From Victivallis sp. Marseille-Q1083 (GTDB taxonomy: Bacteria; Verrucomicrobiota; Lentisphaeria; Victivallales; Victivallaceae), in contig NZ_CAHJXL010000001.1 of assembly GCF_903645315.1 (NCBI RefSeq), positions 2,534,501 to 2,598,500 of the forward strand: a stretch of DNA of 64,000 bases, written 5' to 3'. Positions 35,436-44,075 of the stretch are shown here, in pieces; positions within the stretch are counted from its first letter, which is position 1; the number at the start of each line of letters is the position of its first letter. Under the pieces are notes generated by a model that saw only the letters and a list, made by a program, of their open reading frames with translations, did not search any database and was not told the origin of the DNA. The position numbers and the translations under genes are program-made.

Positions 35436-35660
35436 CGCTCCGGGTCGTACCCGGCCGCAGTCCAGCGGGCGGAATCCGCTGGTCGTCCGTATCCAACGGG
35501 CGAAGCTACTCCCCTGAAAGCGCCGGGCATTTCCGGCGCTTACGTCAAGGCCATCGGCCGGTTGGCGACCGTTTCCGGCGGTACCGCAAGATTTCAGCGA
35601 TGAGCTGAAATCGAGAAGCTGTAGTCGGGTCTTTCGCCGAAAAACACTGCTCCGGGTCGC
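35436..35660. repeat. Hairpin-rich region after trpA with a short direct repeat
   Basis: GCTCCGGGTCG occurs at about 35436 and again at about 35650. Perfect hairpins lie between: CCAGCGG (35462-35468)/CCGCTGG (35476-35482), AGCGCCGG (35519-35526)/CCGGCGCT (35533-35540) and GATTTCAGC (35590-35598)/GCTGAAATC (35604-35612). None has a good T-run. The second hairpin may end the trp transcript. The region separates the trp operon from a convergent polysaccharide operon; a structured RNA or decayed element is also possible. Confidence 0.4.
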
Positions 35661-35677
35661 GCTCGGGGCGGTGGTGT

Positions 35678-36766
35678 TTATTTTGCCGGCTGAAGTTGAT
35701 CGATGAATTGACGGATCTCCTGCCGGAAACGTTCGGCATTGAAGCGCTTGGCGTTTTGCTGCAGTTCGGCTTGATTGAATGTCGCCGTCTCGAATTCCAG
35801 CAACGCGCCGATCAAGGATTCCACCGTCGGTTCGGCGAAAAACAGTCCGGTCCGGCCGGCGATGACGGTTTCCAGCGCGCCGCCGCGGCCCAGCGCGATC
35901 ACCGGCGTGCCGGCGGCCTGAGCTTCCAGCGGCACGATGCCGAAATCTTCGACGCCGGGGAAAATCAGCGCGCGCGCTTCGGCGTAGAGCCGTCTGAGCT
36001 GCTCATCGGCGGCGCGCCCGGCAAACTGGGCGGTGTCGCCGAATTCGGCACTCAATGCGGAGCGCAGCTCACCGTCGCCGACCACGACCAGCGGCCGCTT
36101 GAGTTTGCGGCAGGCCGCCAGCGCCAGTTGGGGTTGCTTGTAGGCGATCAATTGGCCGACGAACAGATAATATTCCTTCTTCTGATAATTACCGCCGGCG
36201 AAAAAGGTGGTGTCGACCGGCGGATAGATGACCGTCGATTCGCGGTGGTAGGTGCGGCGGATGCGTTCGGCGACGAATTTGCTGTTGGCGATGAAAGCGT
36301 CGACACTGTCGGCCGATTTCAGATCGTAATGCCGCAAATAATGCTTGCAGAGGCTCATCGCCAGTTTGGCCGGCAGCGAGGAGTGACGGTAATAGTCGGC
36401 GTACATGTCCCAGAGATAGCGCATCGGCGTGTGGCAGTAACAGACATGCCGGCAGCGCTTCGGCTTCCGGATACCCTTGACCGGACCGGATTCGCTGGAG
36501 AGAATCAAATCGTAATCGTCGAAATTCCAGCCTTGCAGTGCCCGGGGCATCAGCGGCAGGTATTTCTGACAGCCGTTCCGGGCGCCCGGCAGCCGGGCGA
36601 TGAAGGATTCCCGGATCGGATGGGCGGTAATCGTCTCCGGCATTTTCGCCGGATTGCAGGCATGGGTGTAGATGTCCGCGTCCGGATAGAGTTTGCAGAA
36701 TTCGGCCAGCACGTTTTCGCCGCCGCGCATGTTGGTCAGCCAGTAATGCAGGAGTGCGGTTTTCAT
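35678..36766 (-). CDS. Glycosyltransferase family 4
   Basis: 362 residues, GT-B fold. The N-terminus reads ALLHYWLTNMRGGENVLAEF with the usual glycine-rich acceptor-side loop, and CYCHTPMRYLWDMY is typical of the WbaZ-like mannosyl/galactosyl transferase group. The C-terminal half holds VIYPPVDT, YYLFVGQLIAYKQPQLALAA, and the donor-binding ARALIFPGVEDFGIVPLEAQAAGTPVIALGRGGALE (key part EDFGIVPLEAQAAG, an EX7E motif). It adds a sugar to the lipid-linked repeat unit on the cytoplasmic face. Last gene of the operon, overlapping the preceding GT4 gene by ATGA. Confidence 0.9.
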   Translation of the reverse strand: MKTALLHYWLTNMRGGENVLAEFCKLYPDADIYTHACNPAKMPETITAHPIRESFIARLPGARNGCQKYLPLMPRALQGWNFDDYDLILSSESGPVKGIRKPKRCRHVCYCHTPMRYLWDMYADYYRHSSLPAKLAMSLCKHYLRHYDLKSADSVDAFIANSKFVAERIRRTYHRESTVIYPPVDTTFFAGGNYQKKEYYLFVGQLIAYKQPQLALAACRKLKRPLVVVGDGELRSALSAEFGDTAQFAGRAADEQLRRLYAEARALIFPGVEDFGIVPLEAQAAGTPVIALGRGGALETVIAGRTGLFFAEPTVESLIGALLEFETATFNQAELQQNAKRFNAERFRQEIRQFIDQLQPAK

Positions 36767-37869
36767 GGGATGTTTTCTCCGTGGTTGTCCGGAAGTTTGC
36801 CGGTTTGGGAAACGGTTTCGTAAAGCCGGCGCAGGCGTTCGGCCATGCGTTCGACGGTGTAATGCTGCCGCACTTCCTGCTGCCAGTTCCGGCCGAGTTC
36901 CGGCAGTTTTTCATACGTTTCCGGCCGGGTCAGCAGCGTTGCCAGCGCAACGTCGTCGCCGGAAGGGAAAACCCAGCCGGTATGGCCGGACTCGAACAGC
37001 GAACCGACGCCGGGGGCGTCCGAACCGATCACCGGAATGCCGCACATGCCGGCTTCGAGGGCGATCAGCGGCAGTCCTTCCCAGCGTGACGGCAGCAACA
37101 GCGCCTCGGCCAGCGGCAGGAAGCGTTTGGCCTCCGGAATGGCGCCGGCGAAGTGGACGATGTCGTCGAGCCGGTAGCCGCAGCTCTTGCGGCGGCACTC
37201 TTCCAGATCCCGGCCGGACCCGATCAACACCACCTGACGGCCGGAATCGCGCAGAAAACCGGCCGCCTGGCGCAGCGCCTCCAACAGGATATCGTAGCCT
37301 TTGAAGAACGCATCGACGCGGGCGATCATCATCAGCACTCCGGCTGCCGGCGGCAGTTGGAGTTCGGCGGCCAGTGCCCGGCGTTCCGCGGCGGAACAGA
37401 CTGCCGTTGCCGGGACGCCGTTCGGGATGAGCACCATATTGGACAGGCGGTAATGCCGCGCCAGCCAGCGGCGGTCGTCTTCGGTCAGCACGATGCTGGC
37501 GGCGGTCCGGCGGTAGAGAAAACCTTCCAGCCGCTGCCGGCAGAAATATTTGAACCGGGCGGCGCAGCCGTCCTGATATTCGTATTGACGCACGTGAATG
37601 CCGTGAACGGTGTGCAGAACCGGAACGGTTTGCCGGCCGCGCAGCCGCAGCAGGGCTTTCAGGTGGTGGCAGTGAATCAGGTCGAACGGTTCCGTCGGCA
37701 AGCCGCCGTCGGCCTGAATCCGGACGTTCGGCAGCGCTTCCAGCGCCGGAAAACTGCCGCCGCGCGCCGAGACGGTGAAGGTGAAGTCCGGCAGCTGGCG
37801 GGCAATCTGATGAATACATTCACAGCCGCCGCCGAGCCCCAGATGATCGGTTGACATGACGATATGCAT
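36763..37869 (-). CDS. Glycosyltransferase family 4
   Basis: 368 residues, GT-B fold. The N-terminal loop is LGLGGGCECIHQIARQL; the middle has VLHTVHGIHVRQYEYQ, and the donor site shows VLIPNGVP, MMIARVDAFFKGYDILLEAL and LLPSRWEGLPLIALEAGMCG (key part EGLPLIALEAG, EX7E). It is cytoplasmic and builds the polysaccharide repeat unit; the sugar transferred is not known. The start overlaps the glf stop by one base (TGATG), and its stop overlaps the next GT4 start by four. Confidence 0.9.
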   Translation of the reverse strand: MHIVMSTDHLGLGGGCECIHQIARQLPDFTFTVSARGGSFPALEALPNVRIQADGGLPTEPFDLIHCHHLKALLRLRGRQTVPVLHTVHGIHVRQYEYQDGCAARFKYFCRQRLEGFLYRRTAASIVLTEDDRRWLARHYRLSNMVLIPNGVPATAVCSAAERRALAAELQLPPAAGVLMMIARVDAFFKGYDILLEALRQAAGFLRDSGRQVVLIGSGRDLEECRRKSCGYRLDDIVHFAGAIPEAKRFLPLAEALLLPSRWEGLPLIALEAGMCGIPVIGSDAPGVGSLFESGHTGWVFPSGDDVALATLLTRPETYEKLPELGRNWQQEVRQHYTVERMAERLRRLYETVSQTGKLPDNHGENIP

Positions 37870-39017
37870 CAGGAGGTCTCTCTTTCCGCCAGCAGGTACG
37901 GTTTGAGATTCGTTTCGTATTCCCGCAAGGCGTCGGCGATGGTGTCGTCCATGTCGAAATAGCGGTAATTGCCGAGGCGGCCGCCGATGAACAGGCCGGG
38001 CGTTTGCGCGGCCAGTTGCCGGTATTCGGCCGCTTTGCGGCGGTTGTCCGGCGTATCCACCGGATAATACGGCTCGTCCTCCGGGCCGGTGGTTTGCGAG
38101 TATTCCTTATAGATGACCGTTCGGCCGGTATCCGGCCGTTCCGGGTGATAATGCTTGAATTCATGGATTCTGGTATAGGGAATTTCGGCATCGGCGTAAT
38201 TCATCACACTGCAGCCCTGGTAATCGGCGGTGTCCGGGTGTTCGATCTCGAAACGGACGGTACGCCACTCCAGGCGGCCGAAACGGTAATCGAAATAGGC
38301 ATCCAGCCGCCCGCTGTAACAGATGATTGCGTCGGGCGGCAGCGAATCGCGCCGTTCCCGGAAGTCGGTGTTGAGTTCAAGCTCGATCAGCGGATTGGCC
38401 AGCAGCTGCCGGAACAATGCCGCATAACCGTCCAAAGGAATCCCTTCATAACAGTCGGCAAAATAACGGTCCTGGTAATGGAAGCGCAACGGCAGCCGGG
38501 AGATCAGTTCCGCCGGCAGTTCACGCGGGTCGCGCTGCCACTGTTTCAGGGTATAGCCGCGGAAAAACGCTTCGTACAACGGCCGGCCGACCAGTGAAAC
38601 CGCTTTTTCCTCGAAATTGCGCGGCGGGTGACCGGTATCCCGGGCCGCTTCGGAGGCGAGCAGGGCGCGCGCCGCGTCCGGCGACAGGTTTTTCCGGTAG
38701 AACTGGTTGATGGTCATCAGGTTGATCGGCAACGGATAGACCTGCTGCCGGAACGAGGTCAGCACCCGGTGGCGGTAGTCGTTGAAGGCGGTGAAACGCC
38801 GGATATAACGCCAGACCGTTTCATCCGAGGTATGAAAGATGTGCGAGCCGTAGCAATGGCATTCGACGCCGGAGTCCGGATCGACCGCCGAATGGCAGTT
38901 GCCGCCGCTCTGCGGACGCTTTTCGATCAGACGGACCGGTCGCGCCAGTTCCGAACTGATGCGCTCGGCGATCACGGCGCCCCACAGGCCGGCGCCGACA
39001 ACGTAGATGGGTTTCAT
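37869..39017 (-). CDS. glf: UDP-galactopyranose mutase
   Basis: 382 residues, full length. FAD-binding VVGAGLWGAVIAERI at residues 6-20, then IEKRPQSGGNCHS, the substrate-loop signature GSHIFHTSD, YPLPINLMTINQFY, and the C-terminal IGGRLGNYRYFDMDD, all typical of Glf. It converts UDP-galactopyranose to UDP-galactofuranose, so the polysaccharide made here should contain galactofuranose. It overlaps the GlfT-like gene upstream by ATGA, which supports direct use of its product by that enzyme. Confidence 0.96.
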   Translation of the reverse strand: MKPIYVVGAGLWGAVIAERISSELARPVRLIEKRPQSGGNCHSAVDPDSGVECHCYGSHIFHTSDETVWRYIRRFTAFNDYRHRVLTSFRQQVYPLPINLMTINQFYRKNLSPDAARALLASEAARDTGHPPRNFEEKAVSLVGRPLYEAFFRGYTLKQWQRDPRELPAELISRLPLRFHYQDRYFADCYEGIPLDGYAALFRQLLANPLIELELNTDFRERRDSLPPDAIICYSGRLDAYFDYRFGRLEWRTVRFEIEHPDTADYQGCSVMNYADAEIPYTRIHEFKHYHPERPDTGRTVIYKEYSQTTGPEDEPYYPVDTPDNRRKAAEYRQLAAQTPGLFIGGRLGNYRYFDMDDTIADALREYETNLKPYLLAERETS

Positions 39018-39961
39018 GGTTTTGCCCCGTTGAAAAAGATTTGCCGGTAACTATCGACATCGCCGCGGCGGCCGTGACGGATGGCGGCAAGCAGAATGCC
39101 GGCTCCCTTCCAGTCGCGTTCGAAGAGGAGCGTCAGCGCCAGCGCTTTGGCGCTCTCGTAACTGTAAGTCAGATAGGCGAGCGCCGACAATTTGCGGCGT
39201 TTCTTCAAATAGTTCATGACGAACCAGTAATTGCGCAGATGGAAGTAACGGCCGAATAAGCTGGAGGAGTAAAAACGGCGTTTGCCCAGCGCCAGGCGTT
39301 CCTTTTCGAACTGTTTCCGCAGCAGCCACTCTTTGATATAAATGAATTTGAAAAATTCCGAAATTTTAAAACCGTAAAAGAGGTCGTCCAATCCGATGAA
39401 GAATTCCCGGTCCGGCGGCCCGAGTTTTTCGACGACCCGCCGGTGGAAGAACAACCCCTCGAAGGTGGCGCAATTGCACGGGACATAACCGCCATCCGCC
39501 AGCTCCGACCGGTAGATGAACCGGCGCCGCATCGTCCGGGGATCGAGCCGACCTTCGAACGGCACTTCCGAGCCGTCATGAAACTGTTTGGCTCCTTGAA
39601 TGCAGTCGGCGCAATCGGCGTACCGCAGCAGCGTTTCCAACGCGCCGGGCAGCGGAATGACGTCGTCGTCCATGATCCACAGCCATTCGAAGCCGGCCTC
39701 GTAAGCCGCTTTGACTCCGGCGTGAAAACCACCGGCCCCGCCGCTGTTCTCCGGCAGCCGGAGCACCCGGTAATTGGCATGGCCGGCGGCCTGTTCATTC
39801 AGGTAGGCGGCGGTGCCGTCGGTGGAGGCGTTGTCGACCAGAAAGAAGGTCGGCTCCCGGTATTCCGGCATGGACAGAAAGGCATTCAGCAGGGTTTGCA
39901 GATTGGCCAGCCGGTTGTAGGTGACGATGACGATCGCCACTTGTTTGCTGTCATGATTCAT
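39014..39961 (-). CDS. Glycosyltransferase family 2, GlfT-like (probable galactofuranosyltransferase)
   Basis: 315 residues, GT-A fold. AIVIVTYNRLANLQTLL opens the domain, VDNASTDGT and PENSGGAGGFHAG follow, and the metal site is WIMDDDVIPLPGALE (DDD, as in GlfT enzymes). FIGLDDLFYGFKI holds the second acidic pair. The motif type and its coupling to glf point to transfer of galactofuranose from UDP-Galf; this is inference. It overlaps the upstream polymerase/ligase-like gene by 11 bases. Confidence 0.87.
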   Translation of the reverse strand: MNHDSKQVAIVIVTYNRLANLQTLLNAFLSMPEYREPTFFLVDNASTDGTAAYLNEQAAGHANYRVLRLPENSGGAGGFHAGVKAAYEAGFEWLWIMDDDVIPLPGALETLLRYADCADCIQGAKQFHDGSEVPFEGRLDPRTMRRRFIYRSELADGGYVPCNCATFEGLFFHRRVVEKLGPPDREFFIGLDDLFYGFKISEFFKFIYIKEWLLRKQFEKERLALGKRRFYSSSLFGRYFHLRNYWFVMNYLKKRRKLSALAYLTYSYESAKALALTLLFERDWKGAGILLAAIRHGRRGDVDSYRQIFFNGAKP

Positions 39962-41396
39962 CGGTGATCTGTTTCCTTTGACTTGAGAGTTCGTGAAGAC
40001 CGGCGGCGGCTGTCATGCCCCAGAACAGGAAAAAAACGAATTGCAGCATTTCGGTGGCGTTCAAGCCGATCAGCAGCGTGCAATAGCCGGCGGCGACCGC
40101 CGCCGTTTCCAGCCGGATCCCCCGGCGCAGCGACCAGAGCACCGGCCCCAGCGGCATGGCCAGAAAGACGAGCAGCAGCAGCAGCCCGACCGGGCCGGAT
40201 TCGATCCAACTGCCGGTGTAGACGTTCAAGCGCGAGTAATTGTGATATTGATACCACAGTGCCACTTCCGGCGGCAGTTGCTGCCGGCCGGCCAGCCGGC
40301 CGGCGATTGCGGCGCTGTAGCCGTCGAGGCCGTGGCCTTCGACCGGCGTGTCGGCGATGATGGCCAGTTCCAGTTCCAGCATGTAACGGCGGGTGACCAG
40401 CGAACCGCCGTTCGGCAGTTTCGTCTGGAATGTCTGCTCCACCAGGCCCGGCTGCACCGTCGGCTCCGATGAAGGAGCGGAGGAATCGGACAGCCGGAGA
40501 ATCGCCAGGAATGCCAGGAATGCCAATGCCGCGGCAGTCAGTATGGAGGCCGGCAGGCGCCAGCGGTGCGTTTTCCAGCCTGTCAGGAACAGTTTCGGAG
40601 CCAGCAGCAGCAAACCCGCCGCCAGCATGAGGTAGCCGAGCCGGCTGAAGGTCAGGAAGAGCAGCAGCAGAACCCAACCTGCCAATAAAATGCCGATCAC
40701 CTTGTGACGGCGGACCGGCAGTGCCGGCAGCAGCGCCAGCCACATCGGTACGGCGGCAAACGCGAAAAAGGACGGTTCGGCGAAAAAGGTGCGTACCCGG
40801 CCGGACTCCCATAGCAGGGGCGGCCACCAGCCGTGCTGGGTTGCCACTGCCCGGAAGCAGGGCGTCCAGAATTCCAGAAATCTGGTGGCAGCCGGACAGT
40901 GGCAGATCCAGAGAATTTCGACCAGGCCATACAGGCTGCAGCCGATCAGACAGCACAGCAGCGCGGCGGAAAAAACCCGGCGGGCCGTTTGAAAGGGCAC
41001 GATAAAGAAGAGGGCGGCGAAAAAGAATCCGGAGCTGAAGAAAAAACCGCGGCCCAGCAGAAATTTGCCGATGGCGCACCAGGTGCCGCCGTCCAGCCGG
41101 GCCGGCCCGGCGGCGACCAGGCTTACCGCGATTGTCCAGCCGAAGTAGACGGCCGCAACGATTACCGGAATCCGGAACGCCCATTGCCGGCGGATGAGCC
41201 GCCACAAGGACGGCAGCGCCAGCAGCAGGCCGAACAACAGCGGATAACAGCTCGCTTTGCGCAGCAGGTAACTGTCGATGCCGGGCAGGGTGTCGAACGG
41301 CAGCAGCAGTACGGCGGCAAAACCGCAGCTCAGCAGCAGTCGCGGCTGGAGCGGCAGCCGGCGCCAGCGGCGATACCAGTTTCGCATCCGGTTCAT
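39951..41396 (-). CDS. O-antigen polymerase/ligase-like membrane protein (Wzy/WaaL type)
   Basis: 481 residues with about 11 or 12 membrane helices and a large periplasmic loop (about 310-395) between the later helices, the usual layout of the Wzy_C/WaaL family. Conserved-looking parts are FFAEPSFFAFAAVPMW, LLFLTFSRLGYLMLAAG and, in the loop region, GHGLDGYSAAI. It either polymerises lipid-linked repeat units or ligates the polymer to a lipid; the presence of one such gene with wzx favours a polymerase. The ATG at 41396 overlaps the flippase stop by ATGA; the longer frame upstream to 41501 runs over the flippase and is rejected. Confidence 0.85.
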   Translation of the reverse strand: MNRMRNWYRRWRRLPLQPRLLLSCGFAAVLLLPFDTLPGIDSYLLRKASCYPLLFGLLLALPSLWRLIRRQWAFRIPVIVAAVYFGWTIAVSLVAAGPARLDGGTWCAIGKFLLGRGFFFSSGFFFAALFFIVPFQTARRVFSAALLCCLIGCSLYGLVEILWICHCPAATRFLEFWTPCFRAVATQHGWWPPLLWESGRVRTFFAEPSFFAFAAVPMWLALLPALPVRRHKVIGILLAGWVLLLLFLTFSRLGYLMLAAGLLLLAPKLFLTGWKTHRWRLPASILTAAALAFLAFLAILRLSDSSAPSSEPTVQPGLVEQTFQTKLPNGGSLVTRRYMLELELAIIADTPVEGHGLDGYSAAIAGRLAGRQQLPPEVALWYQYHNYSRLNVYTGSWIESGPVGLLLLLVFLAMPLGPVLWSLRRGIRLETAAVAAGYCTLLIGLNATEMLQFVFFLFWGMTAAAGLHELSSQRKQITDES

Positions 41397-42685
41397 GGCA
41401 ACCTCCCGGCGAGCCGCCGCCGCGCGGCGGCGTACATCAGGATCGTCACCAGGATTTCGGCGCCGAGCGCAGCGGCGGCGGCACCGTATTCTCCCCAGCA
41501 ATAAGTCAGCAGGATACTGGCGGCGAGCCCGAACAGCCCGGTGATCAGCATCGCATTGCGGTAATCCCGGTACCAGCCGCCGGCCACCAGGGTCAGCGTG
41601 CCGAGAATGCCGTTTTGAGAGATGACCAGCGGAATCAGCACCAGCAGCATGAAAAGAAGGATCGTCGGGCGGTCGCTGTTGGCGGCCAGCAATTTGACGG
41701 CGAACGGCGCCAGCAGCCAGAGGACGGCGGTCACCAGCAGCATGATGCCGAGGCTGCCCAGGTGGACGAATTTGAGAAAGTGTGCCGCCCGGCGGGTGGA
41801 TTCGGTCAGCAGCACGCAGAGACGCGGGTAGGCCGCCTGGTAGAACGGCAGAAACAAGTTGCTCAGCATGGTGACGAAGCGGTACAGCACGCCGAAAATG
41901 CCGGCGCTGGCTTCGCCGAGCAGCAAGCCGACGATCAGCGGCGGCGACGAAGCGTAGAAGGAGGTGGTCAGCGAGGCGGTGAAGAAATTCCAGTCAGTCG
42001 TCAGCCGTTGACGCAATTGCGCCAGGGAGAACGGCGCGAAACGAATCTTTTCGCGCCGGATGAGATACCACCAGCCCGGCAGCGCCGCCAGCAGAAACAC
42101 CGACGACAGCCAGAACGCCGCCAGGCTGGTATCCGCGGCCGAACGGGTCATCAGCAGGATGAACAGGATTGAAATGAGGCGGCTGGCGATCATGAAGATG
42201 GCGAACAGAAAACTTTTTTCCAGCGCCAGGTACAGCCAGGTCGGATTGACCGCCTGGCCGATCGCCTGGACCAGGCAGGCCAGATAAAGCCAGAACGCCG
42301 CCGCCGAAACGCCGCCGAGCAGCAAGCCGGCTCCGGTCAAAGCTCCGAGTAGCAACGCGGCCAGCAGCCGCCAACCGGTGATCAGGGTTGCCAGTTGCGA
42401 CAGTTGGCGGCGGTCGCCGCGGCACAGGGCCGCGAGGCGGACTGCCGTGGTCGAAAAACCATAGTCGGAAAACAGGTAAATATAGTTGACGACGGTCTGC
42501 ATCATGATCAACAGGCCGAGCTGCCGGTCGCCGACGATGCGCAGCAGCCACGGCAGGATGAGCACCGGGATGATGGCGCCCATCAACTGCTGGAGATAGA
42601 TCGCCAGCGAATTCCAGGTCAGTTTCGAATACAGCAGCCGGCGGCTTTGAACACCGGCCCAATTCCTCCATTGACTATTTGGCAC
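41393..42685 (-). CDS. Wzx-type oligosaccharide flippase (MATE-like polysaccharide transporter)
   Basis: 430 residues with about 12 to 14 membrane helices. LTWNSLAIYLQQLMGAIIPVLILPWLLRIVGDRQLGLL (key part LPWLLRIVGDRQLG) and IYLFSDYGFSTTAVR are typical of the polysaccharide_synt/RfbX family. It moves the undecaprenyl-linked repeat unit from the cytoplasmic to the periplasmic side. The start is a GTG at 42685, overlapping the end of the wbaP-like gene by 11 bases. Confidence 0.9.
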   Translation of the reverse strand: MPNSQWRNWAGVQSRRLLYSKLTWNSLAIYLQQLMGAIIPVLILPWLLRIVGDRQLGLLIMMQTVVNYIYLFSDYGFSTTAVRLAALCRGDRRQLSQLATLITGWRLLAALLLGALTGAGLLLGGVSAAAFWLYLACLVQAIGQAVNPTWLYLALEKSFLFAIFMIASRLISILFILLMTRSAADTSLAAFWLSSVFLLAALPGWWYLIRREKIRFAPFSLAQLRQRLTTDWNFFTASLTTSFYASSPPLIVGLLLGEASAGIFGVLYRFVTMLSNLFLPFYQAAYPRLCVLLTESTRRAAHFLKFVHLGSLGIMLLVTAVLWLLAPFAVKLLAANSDRPTILLFMLLVLIPLVISQNGILGTLTLVAGGWYRDYRNAMLITGLFGLAASILLTYCWGEYGAAAAALGAEILVTILMYAAARRRLAGRLP

Positions 42686-44075
42686 CGCGACACCTGAATA
42701 CTTCCAGAACCGTCTTCAGCAGGATGTAAAAATCCAGCCAGACCGACCAGTTCATCACATAGTGCATATCCAGATCCACCCGCCGCTCGTAAGTCGTGTC
42801 GCTGCGGCCGGAAACCTGCCACAGACCGGTAATGCCGGGTTTGACGCGGGCGAATACTTCGTAATTGTTGCCGTAATAGACCTTTTCCGCTTCGACAATC
42901 GGGCGGGGGCCGATGACCGCCATTTCCCCGTGGAGGACGTTGAAAAATTGCGGCAGTTCGTCCAAGCTGCTCTTGCGCAGGAATTTGCCGAGCGGCGTGA
43001 TGCGCGGATCATGGTCGAGCTTGAACCGCAGCCGCCATTGCCGCGCCAGTTCCGGATCTTCGGCCAGAATGCTTTCCAGCCGGTCGTCGGCGTCCTCGTA
43101 CATCGTCCGGAATTTCCAGACCCGCATCGTCCTGCCGTCCAGTCCCAGCCGACGGGCGCGGTAAAAAATCGGCCCGGGACTGCTCAGTTTGACCAGCAGC
43201 GCCAGCAGCAGGAACAGCGGCAGCAGCAGAACGATGGCCGTCAGCGACAGACTCAGCTCCAGGAGCCGTTTCATCAGCCGCGGGCCGGGCAATTGCAGTT
43301 GGTTGCGCAGCTCGACGCCGGCGATGCCGTGCAGATTGAGCGGGTAAGACCAGGAAATCGGCAGCGTCTGGGTGTCGGAGACGATCAGGATATGCCGGAA
43401 ATAGCCGGCGAAGTCCCGCAGTTTGCTCTGCAGGAGCGGCAGCGGCAGGCAGCAGATCAGGTAATTGATGTTTTCCCGGCGGGCAACGGCGATGGCGTCG
43501 TCGACTTTGCCGCGGAGCAGCGAAGTCTCGACCGTCGTTCGGGCGGCGTCGTCGACGAAGCCGGCGACCCGGAAGCCGAAGTGGCAATCTTCTTCCAGCA
43601 TTGCCGCCACCTTGCTGCCGGTGTGCCCGGCGCCGGCGATCAGCACCCGGCCCTGCGCCCACGGGTATTTTTTCAGCCAGGCCCGCGCCAGCCAGCGGCC
43701 CGGCGGCAGCAACAGACCAGTCGCCGCCCAACTGGCCAGCAGCACCAGACGCGAGTATTCGGTATTGCGTACGATGGTCAGATAGGCCAGCAGCAGCAGG
43801 TAAGTCAGAGTGATCGAGAAAAACAATCGCCGCAACTCCTCCACCGGACCGAGCGCGGCGCCCGGATAGAAGAAATTGCCGTGGTAGAGGCGGACGAAAC
43901 CGTTGCAGATGACGAACACCAGCAGCAGCGGCCACAGCCGGCAGTAGAGCGAAAGTTCGTAATTGCCGCCCAGCCAGCGGTAAATCAACGCGGTCAGCAG
44001 CAGAATGCCGCCCAGCGCGATACAGTCGCCGAGCGCTAGCAGCCAGACTCGAATTCTCATTTCATTCATAATCAT
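42675..44075 (-). CDS. Undecaprenyl-phosphate sugar phosphotransferase, WbaP type
   Basis: 466 residues. Four or five N-terminal membrane helices and a nucleotide-binding-like domain (RVLIAGAGHTGSKVAAML, about 143-160) precede the catalytic domain of about 200 residues: a re-entrant helix, then RARRLGLDGRTMRVWKFRTMYEDAD, PLGKFLRKSSLDELPQFFNVLHGEMAVIGPRPI (key part SLDELPQFFNVLHG) and KPGITGLWQVSGRS. It transfers a sugar-1-phosphate, galactose-1-P in the classic WbaP, to undecaprenyl phosphate, starting the repeat unit. The first ATG at 44075 overlaps the upstream gene by 14 bases; ATGs at 44069 and 44060 are alternatives. Confidence 0.92.
   Translation of the reverse strand: MIMNEMRIRVWLLALGDCIALGGILLLTALIYRWLGGNYELSLYCRLWPLLLVFVICNGFVRLYHGNFFYPGAALGPVEELRRLFFSITLTYLLLLAYLTIVRNTEYSRLVLLASWAATGLLLPPGRWLARAWLKKYPWAQGRVLIAGAGHTGSKVAAMLEEDCHFGFRVAGFVDDAARTTVETSLLRGKVDDAIAVARRENINYLICCLPLPLLQSKLRDFAGYFRHILIVSDTQTLPISWSYPLNLHGIAGVELRNQLQLPGPRLMKRLLELSLSLTAIVLLLPLFLLLALLVKLSSPGPIFYRARRLGLDGRTMRVWKFRTMYEDADDRLESILAEDPELARQWRLRFKLDHDPRITPLGKFLRKSSLDELPQFFNVLHGEMAVIGPRPIVEAEKVYYGNNYEVFARVKPGITGLWQVSGRSDTTYERRVDLDMHYVMNWSVWLDFYILLKTVLEVFRCRGAK

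Noticed and set aside
35436-35660. CRISPR-like repeat array after trpA
   Set aside because: Only two copies of an 11-base repeat and unequal hairpins; no regular spacing and no cas genes.
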